Assembly (NCBI GenBank): GCA_947462335.1
Contig: OX381705.1
Span: 33,813,570-33,877,569, forward strand
DNA from: Harmothoe impar
Lineage: Eukaryota; Annelida; Polychaeta; Phyllodocida; Polynoidae
Reading direction: 5' to 3'
DNA length: 64,000 nucleotides
A program made the position numbers and the translations under genes. The notes below the pieces were generated by a model. The model searched no databases. It had not been told where the DNA came from and saw nothing but the letters and a program-made list of their open reading frames with translations. Below, piece after piece: positions 36,051 through 48,478 of this stretch (its first letter is position 1; every line of letters begins with the position of its first letter).

Positions 36051-39000
36051 TTAGAGCCAGATGTCAGACGTGCAGTCTCCACCCGGGTAGCGCATCTCGT
36101 GAGCAAAGGAGGGACCATGGGGCTCCTCTCCAAAGTCCACGCCAAAGTCCTCATTCAGCTTTATGCCGCCATTAACCGTGTCCACATCTATCACAAACAT
36201 CCAGGAACCCTTCCTGCAAGTACAGTAAACATGTGGATCAGATCATACCACGAAGCACAAGGAATGGGTGGGTTAGATCCTACTACAAAGCACACTGAAT
36301 GTGGAGGTCAGACCCGGGGGGTCACTGAGTCTATGAGGGTAGATAGCAACTGCCGCCCTACCGCCCCTCTTATCACAGCTTGGGAAATTTGACCGCCCTA
36401 CTTCTCAGAGGTTGGGGAATTTGACCGCCCTATATTTCAGAGGATGGGAGATTTGACCGCCCCACTTTTCAGAGGTTGGGATATTTGATGATCTATTACA
36501 AGTTAAGGTCTCCCTGAATTTTGTACAAATACAATTTTGTTCATCCCTTTCAGCAAGAAAACTTGCTCAATTTAATTATATGATTTTAACCGCCCTACTT
36601 ATTAGGGCCTTGATGACATCTGACCACCCCCCTTTTCAGGATCTAATGGAAATTCACCGCCACCGCTTTTCAGAGTCATGCTGCAGTGGTTATCCAATAC
36701 ATGGTAGAGTGCCCCCCCCCCCGGAGGTCAGATTATACCTCATAGAACACCAAAAATGGGGGACAGAGTATACCCCAAAGCACAGCTAATATGTGGGTCA
36801 GATCTCATATCACAAAGCACACAAAACATAGGGGTCAGAGCAGTAGGCCTAGAGGTTAAATTGTACATTGTGCATTATCTTTTTTTTATCTCAATCAATT
36901 GGAAGGTTTAACTATTGTGAATACCAGTTTTGGTAGAGATTATACTATACATTGTCTATTATATTTTGTTTCTTTTTATCACAATCAATTGTATGTAACA
37001 ATCAATAAGATTTGAATACATTCTCTTCTAAGTACCTAAAGGTCAAATCCCACTGGGTGTTTTATGCGGGAAACTCTCTGCGTATTGGGGATCTGTTGCG
37101 ATTTGGGGATCTCCCTCCAATTGGCAACAGATATAACTATAAGAGGGAGGTATAACTGCAAGGAAACTAAGATTTAGATAATTAGATATTTTCCTATCAT
37201 GTTATTTCATGGTTAATAGTGTAGGATCTAACAATGGAATACACTGTAAAGTAACTCCTCCACCAATAACTACAAAATGCAATAGTTGAGGGAAAATGCA
37301 GAAAGAGAACCCTATGTACACTCAGCAGTGGGACTTGCAATTTTGAAAGGTGTGTGAATACCCTTGAAAATTAGAGAATGAGCAAGGGTCCCAGATTGAA
37401 ATATGTATAGAATACAGAGGATAACAAACCACAGATCGCATTGTGGGTGTTGGCCATAAGGTGAAAAATGGTCCTAAAAGTGTTGCATATTGAGATATTC
37501 ACAACAGGGAACTGTTGCAGATATTGCAAATCAAAACACTTCTACTGTATAGCTGGGCTGCCCTAAATCCCACTGTAGTGAATCTAGACATGCAGAGTGT
37601 TGTGTATTAGGCTGTATTGCTATGATTTGGACAGGGAGAGTGTTGTGATTTGGGCCATGTAGGGTTTGAATTCACAACAGAAGGGACTTTGATATTCAAA
37701 TTGTAAGGGAAGCTGATGCAATTATACTATCGGCCCCTCAGGATCTAACAATTTATATATAGATACATAGCTAAACACTATAAATTGCAGAGCAAAACCC
37801 TTGAATATATGCAGCATGTGGGATTTGGGTAATGACTAATCAGTGACACAACTATTGCGATATAGTAAGAAACTTTGACATATTCCAATAAGCAACATTT
37901 TCTATGCCTTCTGGTGTAAAATATCTAACTCTTTTGAAGCTTGCGATTTCCCAAATCACAAGATAAAGGCAACACTTTCTCACCAATTTGGGCCTGTCTT
38001 AGTGAATATAGGGCCCAAAATTGGCAATAACACCAACTCACAACATTTTCTGACCCTGTTTTGCATTGTGGGATTTGACCTATATACATTTTGGTTCATT
38101 TAAAACTGTGTTACTTACTTTCCCATCTCTGGGTAGAATTGGTTATCCCATGAGCTGTACAGGGATGTTGTGACATAGAGGCGTTTACCATCCAGACTAA
38201 GCTGGATCATCTGAGGTCCACCATGTACCCTCTTCCCCTTTCGGTACAGGGCCTTTGGCTGACTCTGATTGTGTAAAAGTTATTTAGAATAGATTAGGTA
38301 ATAGCAAATGGCCAAGCAGTTAAAATTTAATAGATAGTAGCTGAGTATCTAGTGCTTCTAAATGATATAGGCTCAGCTTGTGGATATCTCCTCCAATACT
38401 TTGCCTTTGATGTCCAAAGGTTAGATTTGATGATGATTAAATCTTTACTAGGAACCGTCTGTTACATAGAATCAGCAATGTAAAATATTTCTTGCTCCCT
38501 ACCACCATGGATGCCTATGTTTTCAACTATTTATACAAATTATACACAGAATAAGCATTGATTAATCTACTAATCATACCTTTAGTTCTGTGTCCTTTGT
38601 AACCTTGACAAGGTCCTCACTGCAGATACTTCCACTTATCCAGACCTGTGGTGAATGGAAAATAGAATGTACCGTAAATTCTCGCGTAGAAGCCGCGGCT
38701 TGTACGCGAGTCAGACTCAGCTTTCTTTTGATACCAAACATGCCTATATAGGGTGCGGCTTATACGAGAGTTTTTATTAGTATACTACAGTACCAAAATC
38801 GCAATATTCAGACCCCCTCTGCGGCTTATATAATTTGTCAAAGTTAGGGGTGCGGCTTATACGCGAGTTAGGCTTATACGCGAGAATTTACGGTATGTGA
38901 CTACATTAATAGATATAAGTGGCTAAGCTAAAATTTATGTGATTGCCATGCAAAGGAGAGATCATTATGTTTATGGGAATGTTCACAGATTATGACATCA

Positions 39001-42000
39001 ACTAGCTGCTAGGTTGTTTTTTTTGGGGTTCAGTGATGAGACTTGACCCGGGCTACACATTCATGCCCCATATATAGGAAAATCTCCAAAAATAATGACA
39101 AGAGTGGAAAATGATGATGTTATCTGTGAAAGTTCCCCACACAGGGGAGTTGGTGGATTTCCAGTTGAGCAATACATTTTCGCACCCCCCCCCCCCTTCA
39201 ATCTATAGTATGTAGTCCTTTTTTCACTTAAAAGGGGAAGAATCGTTTTGCTTTATTGCACAACCCAAATTCCAGTCAATCTGTTCACTGTCAAAGTTAT
39301 CCATCACCAAGTTGTCCAATGTCCAAAGTTGTCTAGAATCATCGGCATTGTGCAAGAAGGACTAACCAGTTTTGGTTTGGGGAGAGTGCATGAGAAGGAC
39401 TGACCAGTCTAGGGTTATCAAGTGTGTGTGTGATTAGTACTGACCTGTCCCACTAGCTTGGGGTTGCGACGGTCGGTGATGTCGTACTGACGGATGTCTC
39501 CATGTAACCAGTTGCTGAAGTACAGGAACCTGTCATCCAGGGAGATCAGGATGTCAGTGATTAGACCTGAAAAACATGATTGGTAACAAGCTGAAAGGAT
39601 ATTCCAATGTTAAAAAGATAAATTTCATTAAAAAATGTATCTTGGATGAAAGTAAATGTTGAAATAGCTTAAACGTTATTGTTCTATTCATTAAAGTATT
39701 ATTTACCTGGCATTACTGGTAGTGCCCATCCTTCTACTTCCTTGGGTGGAATACTGATCACCTTCTCTGCTGCCCAGTCTCCTACCTACAGTACAGTTAT
39801 AATAGTGTACATAATGATAGTATACATTCATACAGGACTGTAATCCTTAACCTAGTAATGAAAGGTTAAAAAACGCTTTTTCGCTTGTAATTGTATAATT
39901 TCATGAGATAAATCATTAATCTTTTATCACTTATTGTATTACAGTTAGGAATTCATATTGTACTACATGCACAAGAACGAATTCAAAATAGCCTATTTCG
40001 TCATACTAGTACTGGAAGAAAACGTTACAAGTACCTCAATCATTATTTGAGGTTTCTGAGTGTCAATAATGTTTGCTTATAAGTTATAGTTATACAGCAT
40101 AACAGTATTAGGTGTCAAGGTTTTACATTACATGTGCACACTTCATCTACAGATTGGTTGAACTTGAATGTGGTGTGGGTTAGACTAGATCTACATAGAG
40201 AATTGACAGCTCACCTCTGTCTTGTAGAACCTGAAGACAGTGGAGCTCAGAGCACAGCCCACATAACCCTCTGTGGCGCTGGGGTCGTGCAGGAAGCGGA
40301 TCTCCAGTGGGATCTGTCCGTCAGAACCCAGGTCTATCCTCTGTATCATGGTGTGCTTGTCCCAGTCCCACACGTTCAGGTGCTGCCCATAGTAACCTGT
40401 GTAGCAAACACTCCACATGTATTGAGTATAGAGATCCTCTCAAACGTGATAGAAAGAGTGTTCATAGATAGGCATAGATAGGCATTGTTTCCAATAACAT
40501 CCAATCAATTATATCCTCAATAGACCGGTAGCTTCTATACTTATAATTTAATTATAGATAAATTTCATTACCATTCATTAACCATGAAACTTGATGATAA
40601 TTGCAAGCTGTATCTCTATTTCAAAACTTGCATTTTAGATTATCTTTTATTAAGTATCACACAAGAATAATTATGCATCATTGTGATTGGTCACTTGTAT
40701 TTCTGGCTTGCCAGTTTCCATCTGATATAAGGTTTTAATATGAAATAGTTCCTGTTTGTGTGCAGATAATTATAGTGGAAGTGATAGTTGTTGGATGTAG
40801 GAAACATTGTCTCTGATCTAATTATTTGAGCTTCTAGATTTACAAAATAGAATTATCTATTTTACCGACTTGATTACTAATATGATAAACCATTTTACAG
40901 AGAGGGAAATATCACTTGTCATACCTTCAGCGACATGTTTGGGGTTGAAGCCAGACTTGATGCACCAGGGGGCGCCCCACTCAGTGCTGATCATGACGTT
41001 GTGGCGGGGCTGGTACCAGAAGTCATAACCCATGGGGGCAGGGCGGTCCTCCCACACACCCTTCACCCTGAACGTCTGACCATCCAGAAGCATGAAGCCC
41101 CCCTTAGCACCACCGTTGACATCACCAATACTGGAGATCATCACCTCCCCGTTAGCCAAACAGTGGGTGGTGTGTGGCATGCTCAGGTCTGCCTTCTTAT
41201 GCACCTCTGAAGGCTCCACCACCTGAAATGTATTGGTATCTACAGAAGTTTGCACCAGCCATTCAGTTGAAGGCCCAACTACATGTATTGCTTTCATTTA
41301 GAAACCCAATCAAAATCTTTTTCCTTTTAAAACATATTTTGGCAACATGAGGAATGTGGTATGCTGTATCGTCACCAGAGGGACAGTACGCAGTCATTTT
41401 TATCAGCATTATGAGAGATTAGAGAGGAGGAAAGTTATGCTTTTGCTTTTCATTTTGATGGAATTATACAGACCCCCTATTGAATTGTACAACAACCCCC
41501 CTATTCAAGATTGAAGGTTCAAGTACATTAGAGTGTATCATTATCAAGTTCCAGCCAGATGTCAAAGAGCATTTTCATGTGAAAGTCGACATGCACTAAT
41601 ACCTATGGTCCATAAACAATGTCTTTCTAATTTTTTCTTTTCCTATCGGTAATATCAATTGGTGACAATACAATGGAAGTGCACACTGGGACAGATAAGT
41701 TTCTACTATGTGTTATCTAATGTAGTTCAAGGAATCCTACCTTGTATAGGTTGGGGGCCCGGCTGTTAGCGCCCACATCTACAACATAGATACGGTCTGA
41801 GTGGAGGCAGGGCAGGATGAGCTTGTCGCGCACCTTGGTTGGGTCATCACAACAGCTGGAGCATGCATTCCATCCAGAGTGGTGCATCTCGTCTCCCATG
41901 TAGGGCATCTCCAGTCGGTGAATCACCTATAAAATGTCATAGAATATTATGCCTGCTAATGAATCACCCATATTAAACATAGCATGTATTAAATGTAACT

Positions 42001-43327
42001 ACATGTGGAAAAATCACATGTAACATACACAGTAAATGAAGGTGATAAATAAGTATCATAATATTATCATCTGCAGACTAATCATTATGATAAAGTATCT
42101 GTCAGATACCTATAGTGTGTGAATAACTAATGCATAATGATATGGTTGTAATACATAGTCCCTGTTGATGAAACAACCATTGCATACATATATAGTATAT
42201 GAGGAGTTTGCAAAACGCAATAAATCCATCCTAGAATTGAAGGTTTTTTTCAATAGATATCGTGAGGGCAATAATACAGTTTTAGTAGCAGAGTGTATAT
42301 ATACTGGATATGCCCTAATGACATGGGAAATAGACTACTAGTCTTTAGGAAAATGTTTCAGGGTTACATTTAACCATCCCTGTTTTGTTTAAGATGTTGG
42401 TGGTTTTTTTAAAAATATCATTTATTAAATTAAACTCTTCATATGGTCATGTTGGTGAATCACCTTTGGAACCATTATCATAGGTAGTGAAGTCATACAA
42501 AGGGCAATTTGATCAATTCCAGTTTAACATACAGTCTTGAATGTACAAAAACATGTTATATGTGTGAAGGTGAAAGTGTCAGCATGTGTTACCTGGCTGT
42601 AGGTGGGGGAGGTGGGGTCTACATCCACAGTGGCCAGGTAATCTGGCCGTTTGATAGGAGTCTGTGTGTAGATAGCTGGCAGGTAGATTATTTTCTCCCT
42701 GGCACCATTCCTGTAGGCATCCATAGGGGTCTTGTAGCCAGGTCCTGCACATGAGCTGCCACTACATGCTGCAACCCACAACAAATATATTGTGAAAGCC
42801 AATATCCTAATCAGAATCGTTCTACTCCAACCAAGTGGTTTGTTGAGGGAAATGTGCAGTTTAAATGTCTTAAGCAACAAGGGAGGTAAAATACTTCTGT
42901 TTTAGCCTTTAAAACGTATTTAACGTATAAAACAGCAAGTCTGTTTTCATGATACACCAATGTAACTCACCAGCACTGCTTTGATGTATCATGCTGAGTA
43001 CTCAGAAACGTACCAATGCCATAGGGCTAGCATGAATGCAGAAGTGCTAGCCATTTACTACAACCAGGAGTGAAGAGATTTTATTCAGATATATTCTATG
43101 AAATAGATTCAAAATTCATTCAGAATGTCCGTGTGTTTGTTTGTCAGGAGTAAAACGTGAGTTAATTAATCTATCCTAGTTTTGTATGAGATAGTATGGC
43201 GGTGTGCCATATAACATTAATGTACGGTAAGAATCCTCTCCAACTTACTTTCTGCCCCTGGTTTGGCACAATGGCCGGCCAAAGCCTTGGTTACAGTGGC
43301 GATACGCTCCGCCATTTTGCTCTAGTT
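36051..43327 (-). CDS. SELENBP1: methanethiol oxidase (selenium-binding protein 1)
   Basis: Oxidises methanethiol to formaldehyde, hydrogen sulfide and hydrogen peroxide; cytosolic in vertebrates. Ten coding exons on the minus strand join in frame to 492 residues: 43315-43249, 42768-42593, 41926-41741, 41222-40925, 40396-40215, 39785-39707, 39566-39445, 38645-38580, 38258-38119 and 36213-36051. All have GT-AG ends. Conserved blocks include [109 protein letters not shown], and the ending RYPGGDC...SDIWL. It is about 20 residues longer at the N terminus than the human protein (472). The ATG at 43315 follows a strong acceptor (CTCTCTCTCCAG) with only 12 nt of leader, so an untranslated exon must lie upstream. 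The position of human Cys57 is Ser80 here. Confidence 0.97.
36230..36840. repeat. two interleaved short tandem repeats in the last SELENBP1 intron
   Basis: At 36350-36500 and again near 36580-36680, ~35-bp units carry TTTGACCGCCCTACTT and TTCAGAGGTTGGG. Around them, at 36230-36320 and 36735-36835, are ~45-bp units with CAAAGCACA and GTGGGTCAGATC. Confidence 0.6.
37040..38081. mobile_element. foldback element, AGGTCAAATCCCAC ends
   Basis: AGGTCAAATCCCAC (37040-37053) and GTGGGATTTGACCT (38068-38081) are exact inverses. Tracts such as TTGGCAAC, GGGATTTG and TTGCGATTT recur inside in both orientations. 1042 bp, ending 37 bp from the donor of SELENBP1 exon 38258-38119. No coding frame. Confidence 0.65.
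38670..38895. mobile_element. 226-bp MITE, TACCGTAAATTCTCGCGTA ends
   Basis: TACCGTAAATTCTCGCGTA at the left and its exact inverse at 38877-38895. Inside, GCGGCTTATACG recurs four times. Its edge lies 25 bp from the acceptor of SELENBP1 exon 38645-38580, so it now supplies the sequence around the branch point. Confidence 0.8.
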
Positions 43328-43418
43328 CTGGAGAGAGAGAAAAACAAACTTACCATATCAAACGGTGAAAAAATGGTAGACTTGTATTAATCCACGACGT
43401 GCACATATACAGTCAACC

Positions 43419-43578
43419 CTCACTACCTCGAACATTTACTACATCGGATCCCTCACTTCTGCCTGGCAACAACCCTTTTCGGTTCCATTATATTTAGACT
43501 CTATTCCTCGGATGATTTGCTTCCTCAGACATTTTCCCTTACATTTTCGGAATTCGAGGAAGTGAGGGTTGACTGTAT
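43419..43578. mobile_element. 160-bp palindromic MITE, ACAGTCAACCCTCACT ends
   Basis: ATACAGTCAACCCTCACTACCTCGAA at the left is inverse to the segment ending 43578, with one mismatch. Interior words TTCGG and CCTCGGA are also inverted. Confidence 0.7.
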
Positions 43579-43686
43579 ACAGTGGTTGAATTGTGGGGGA
43601 GGGGGCAGATCAAGGGTCCAGTGGTAACTACTATAGCTGGAGCTCCAATAACCGATTTTCTCGTCGGTTCTCACAAAAGTAGATCT

Positions 43687-43811
43687 CCCAGCTAACAAAA
43701 ACACGTTATTTTACGTCAAAATAACGTTTGTAACGCTATATAACGTTTTTGCCATAAAAAGGAGCCAAAGAGAAACGTTATATAACGTTGTATAACGTTT
43801 TGTTCACTGGG
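43687..43811. mobile_element. AACGTTATA mini-element, CCCAG ends (inverse orientation)
   Basis: CCCAGCTAACAAAAACACG at the left, AACGTTTTGTTCACTGGG at the right. It is the best preserved of the three copies (29377, 32963, 43687) and is made almost entirely of AACGTTAT/ATAACGTT words. Confidence 0.75.
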
Positions 43812-45229
43812 CTGTCAGATCATGGTAACTTGGCTGATTATATGTTAGGGTTTGTTTATAGTTACATGTTTGGGTCTGGTTTATGAGAATAGGTCCGATC
43901 TGACGACTAAATCGGGTAGTGGAATCCCAGCGTAAGACAAGCATGGGCCCAATGACCTGTACCCATAGAACTCATTTGAACATATCATTGTGCATTCTTA
44001 ACATGAAAGTTCAGCTTCAGCATCAGCCAAAATGTGGGACCTACAGATGTATAAATAAAGCATCTCATATGAGAGTATAATACTCATGTATTCTCATCAT
44101 TCTTTATGATAGTATGCACGTCCATCTGTCTTAAAATCATATATTGCTATACATTGCATTACATTGCATTACAAAAGCATTGTCCCATTCCAACAAGCGA
44201 CGAGCGGGATGGCGCACATGGTTCATAAATACAAGTCATCTTAAACCAAACTAAACTGCCTCCTTTTACTTATCAATATCACTTCACTCCTCAGAAAACC
44301 CCACTTTCTGTAAAAGCTATCATTGGTCAGGAATTCTAAATGTAGTTAAAAATTGAATTGTTTGGTTACTCCACTCAATGTGGCACATGCAACAACAATA
44401 GCGAAACACAATAGAATTAATATAGCATTTGATATAATTTTCGGATGCTATGGCCTCTTATCGCACTAATGGCCCCGTTTATGTTTACACTTTAACCTTG
44501 TAAAAACCTTCCACTTCATCAAGGTGTAGTATGTGCTGTATGCCGTGTTGCTATTGCATTTTCCCAGATACTATAGGATGTGACTACAGATTACTATAGA
44601 TTTACCACCAAGACAGCAAGCAGCTACTGCGGCAGATGAATACGTAACAGCTTTTTTTTTCAAAATGTTTCGCTCCAATAAATTTATAGAGGTGCGAAAG
44701 AATAAATTCAGCAGAATGGCAGCGGTTGAATGAGTTGACCTCGCCGAGGGGAGTCTTTGTGCCTTCTGTTTGTTTGCATAGTATTGGAAGTGGGGCAGCA
44801 GGGTAAAACCCAGCATCAGTAAATAGAAGTTCAACATTTAAATCCCACAATAAAATTGCAACGCAATTCTGTACCAGATTTATGCATACTGTGTTCCAAT
44901 CTCGCTTGCAAACCATTATCAACATATCAGATTCAGGTAGGGGTTTAAAATGCCTTACTCTTGTTACCTGCCCAGCAAACGTTGTGAGACGGTTAAAAAA
45001 TCATTTTAACGTTAATTTGACGTAAACTGTAGACATAATAGACGTGAACTTAAATCTTTTCCAAAAGTTTTATAATCACAAAATAACATTTCAATGAAGG
45101 ATTTATATTGAATCAATGTAGAAAAGAACATGTGTACTATTTAGAAGAGTTTAACAAATGTTACGTACATTCTTTCTATTCAATCACACCCTCCATATTT
45201 ATGAGAATGTGCTTGACAAAGAGAGATAA

Positions 45230-45640
45230 AACGTGTCTCCTATCAAGATAGACAGTCTGATTGATGATAAACAGTTTGTCTTTTTGTCGGGCCGCTCTAC
45301 AACTGATGCATATTTCAGTATGATACAGATGTTGTATGAGAGCAACAACACGGGGAGGTGATTGCTGTGGTCTTCCTTGACCTGAGAAAGGCTTTTGATA
45401 CAGTAAAGCACCTCCTGTTAAATGAATTATGTCGGTTAGAGTGAAATGACCGAACTTTACTCTGGCTTAAGAGTTATCTCGCAGGTGGATGCCAATGTTC
45501 TCTAGTCGGTGATAAACTATCTAATGATAACATCACTTAAACCCTTTCAAAACTAAAAAAGAAAGCTGCTCACTTGCGGGGTACCGCAGGGGTCGGTACT
45601 CGGCCCTCTGTTGTGCATCGTGTACAGATAGACATTTCAA
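45230..45640 (+). pseudogene. decayed reverse-transcriptase fragment of a non-LTR retrotransposon
   Basis: Pieces in shifting frames read DKQFVFLSGRSTTDAY, then FLDLRKAFDTVKHLLLNEL, LLWLKSYLAGG and GVPQGSVLGPLL. These are the RT blocks around FLDxRKAFDT and GVPQGSVLGP, in order. At least two frameshifts and several stops separate them. Both ends of the element are missing. It lies in SELENBP1 intron 1, antisense to that gene. Confidence 0.85.
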
Positions 45641-45935
45641 ACAGACGGTGGACCTAGTTCTTAGGGCATGTTTGTTACCTGGCTCACAGGTCATACCAAT
45701 ATTTCTGTTATGATAGATTTCTTCTTTTTCTTGTGTGTATAATTATGTTACCGGTAGTTGATATCTGAGAGGAGGGGTGTTTGCTAAGTAATTTAGGCAA
45801 GAGAAATGCAAGCGCTACTATTGCATCCATCTAAGTACACTTGATGCAAGGACAGCGTCAAGGTGATCCACATAGAGGGTCAAAATATACAACACAGAGA
45901 TGCTATAGCGACAGTCTGAGTGGAGCAAGGATGGT

Positions 45936-46105
45936 GTTTCTCCACAAATTTGCGGACGTCCGCAAATTTGCGGACGTCCGCAAATATATTTATGGAGCTC
46001 CCCAAATTATGTCTTTTTAGTACTTAAGCATACAAATACGGACCTCCGTATATATTTGCGGACATCCATATATATTTGGGGAGCTCCGCAAATTTGTGGA
46101 GAAAC
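45936..46105. mobile_element. 170-bp palindromic MITE, GTTTCTCCACAAATTTGCGG ends
   Basis: GTTTCTCCACAAATTTGCGG at the left is the exact inverse of the right end. Internal motifs GCGGACGTCCGC and GGAGCTCC are themselves palindromes, so nearly the whole element can fold. Confidence 0.8.
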
Positions 46106-47980
46106 GGGACCCGGATAGCTACTCGACCCCATATTGAACGAGTATAGGGGTGTAGATAAACCCAGAACATTAAAATCAATCAAAAACGCCCAGACACAAC
46201 AGATAGCTATATCTGAAACCTTACTAAATGTTTAGAGCTGCCCTTCCATCGTTTCTGACCGCAAGATTAGATAATATACACTGATGATAGATAATCCAAG
46301 CACATGGGAGAACTGTGTATCACATGGACCTTGACACTGAGCACAGGGATAGATAAGGATCTGATACCAATATGTACCCTGGTACATGATGACAAGCCAT
46401 ACTGGATAATAACAAAGTAAATAGACCTATTACTAATACTACAATGCATATTTTATGGTTTTAAGTTCAAGAATTGTGGGTGAGTTAAGTGATTATATAG
46501 ATGCACTGCCAATCGTAATGGCTCTACAGCTATGTATACACCCAAATTTCATCTTGATGCTATTTACTTCCTTTAGTTGTTTTTTTTTGCATCTCTTTAC
46601 GAGACCCCTGTCCCAGCCCCCGACTGCATTGGAAATCCCTTGGTGGGACTTTTTATTTCTTAACATTTTATTGCGCACGATGCTATTTATGTTCTCCAGT
46701 CTAGCCGGGGTCTACGCCTTGAAACAAATACACTCATGAATATTTAAGTGCCAACTTATTCTAACACATAAAAGGTCCCTACTTAAATGCCAGCCTCGCA
46801 TGACAATTGTGTTAGTTACATACATATAGTACCATACTGATTATCAAAATACTGTAAAGATGTAAAGTAAAAGTAAATGAATACATTTTCGTGTCTGACC
46901 TAAGTTATAAACCAGTCGTGACAAGTGTGCAATAACTATACGGACCCATAGGACCCACATTTGCAGGTACCATAATAATTAGAAAACTACTGGCACTAAG
47001 TATTTCTAAGTATCCACGTGATTAGCTTCATAGAATCATTTTAGAACATTTTGTAAAGTCTCAGGCCTTGCCAACCTTACAGCAACAGTGAAAAGGTAGC
47101 GATCGACTTTATTTTTCCTTCGATTACCTCATCATCCATTGACTGTTAATTCATCATATACCATAGTGTTCAATGATGGAGTAGTATTTAAACTTGAATT
47201 GTTCATGAAAAACTGAGTACATGCATATATCATTACTGCATCATTACTGCCATCTTTAAATTACTTTTTTGTCGCGTTTCGAACGTGTTGTTGGTCAGTA
47301 AACGAGATCGCTCAAAGGTCATTGAAACAACGATAACAACACTAGGGGGTGTATATATCTATCATACCACTGGCTGGAACCAGTTTACACCAACTCCATA
47401 TTTACCTGTTCACACATGATACTCTCCTGTAATATGTCTGGGGCCGTCAATAAATGACATTGTACAGAGGGAGACCTAGGGTCCAGCCTCCCATGCATCC
47501 ATGACTAAAGCGGGGGGCGATCTGTCAATGGTCAATATCTGGATGCCTCAACATGATTGAAGAAATGAAAAGACCAGTCTAATCATATATATGTGGCCGT
47601 CTATCGGCACCGTAGCATTGGTATTTAGGTATCAAATATTTCTTTGCGTATTATGAAATCAAAATATGCAGCTCATAGAAGTTTCAAACCTGAAAGGACA
47701 GCTCATGTAGAAAGGGACGTCACAAGAGATTCAAAATAATAAATCACATTAAATGTGGGTAAAATAATGTTCCTAGCGGAGACAAGCTGCAGACGTTCTA
47801 ATGGTACTTTCATTGTAGATGCCTCTGTTTGCCCCTTAGACCGGACCCTGTGACGTTGGAGTAGAGGTTCAAATTCAAATCTCAAATAGTGTATGGGACA
47901 TTACGACTGGGGCTATAACGGCTAGCCACTGTAAGCGGGTTTAGAAAGGGTAGCTTCACAGTTGAACGGTTGAACTCTTC

Positions 47981-48310
47981 AGCCTCAGCCTGTACTCTCG
48001 TTCCCAAATCATTCCAAAAGAAGGCTCTGGGGACAGCCAGTATGACCTTGAACTTGGGATTTTGCTGGGTTTAGGCAGTCCCTGTAGTTAGCTTGGAACC
48101 AGCGAACAGGAACCAGAAATGGAACCAGAAAGTATGATGGGAAATACAGGTAAAACTACCATCATGCATTCTGGTTCCTGTCCACTGGTTCCAAGCTACC
48201 AGCAGGGATTGCCCAAACCCAGCAAAATCCCAAGTTCATGGTCATACTGGCTGTCACCAGAGCCTTCCTTCGGAAGGATTTGGGAACGATAGTACCTCAG
48301 CCTGAGGCTC
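47981..48310. mobile_element. foldback element with ~130-bp arms
   Basis: The left arm CTCTCGTTCCCAAATC ... GAACTTGGGATTTTGCTGGG ... TTGGAACCAG is inverse to the right arm, ending GATTTGGGAACGATAGTA. The arms match at most positions; a short ~60-bp middle separates them. No coding frame. Confidence 0.8.
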
Positions 48311-48381
48311 AGGGGACTGGATACGTCCTACATTTAATCCTGTAACGGTGCACGATACGTTTATGGTATTTTGTTAGGTCC

Positions 48382-48384
<3 letters not shown>

Positions 48385-48476
<92 letters not shown>
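48385..48476. repeat. (TA)n microsatellite
   Basis: About 92 bp of TA dinucleotides. Confidence 0.98.

Positions 48477-48478
<2 letters not shown>

Noticed and set aside
46455..46739. 94-residue hydrophobic plus frame
   Set aside because: No recognisable family, no splice or promoter context, inside a transposon-rich intron.
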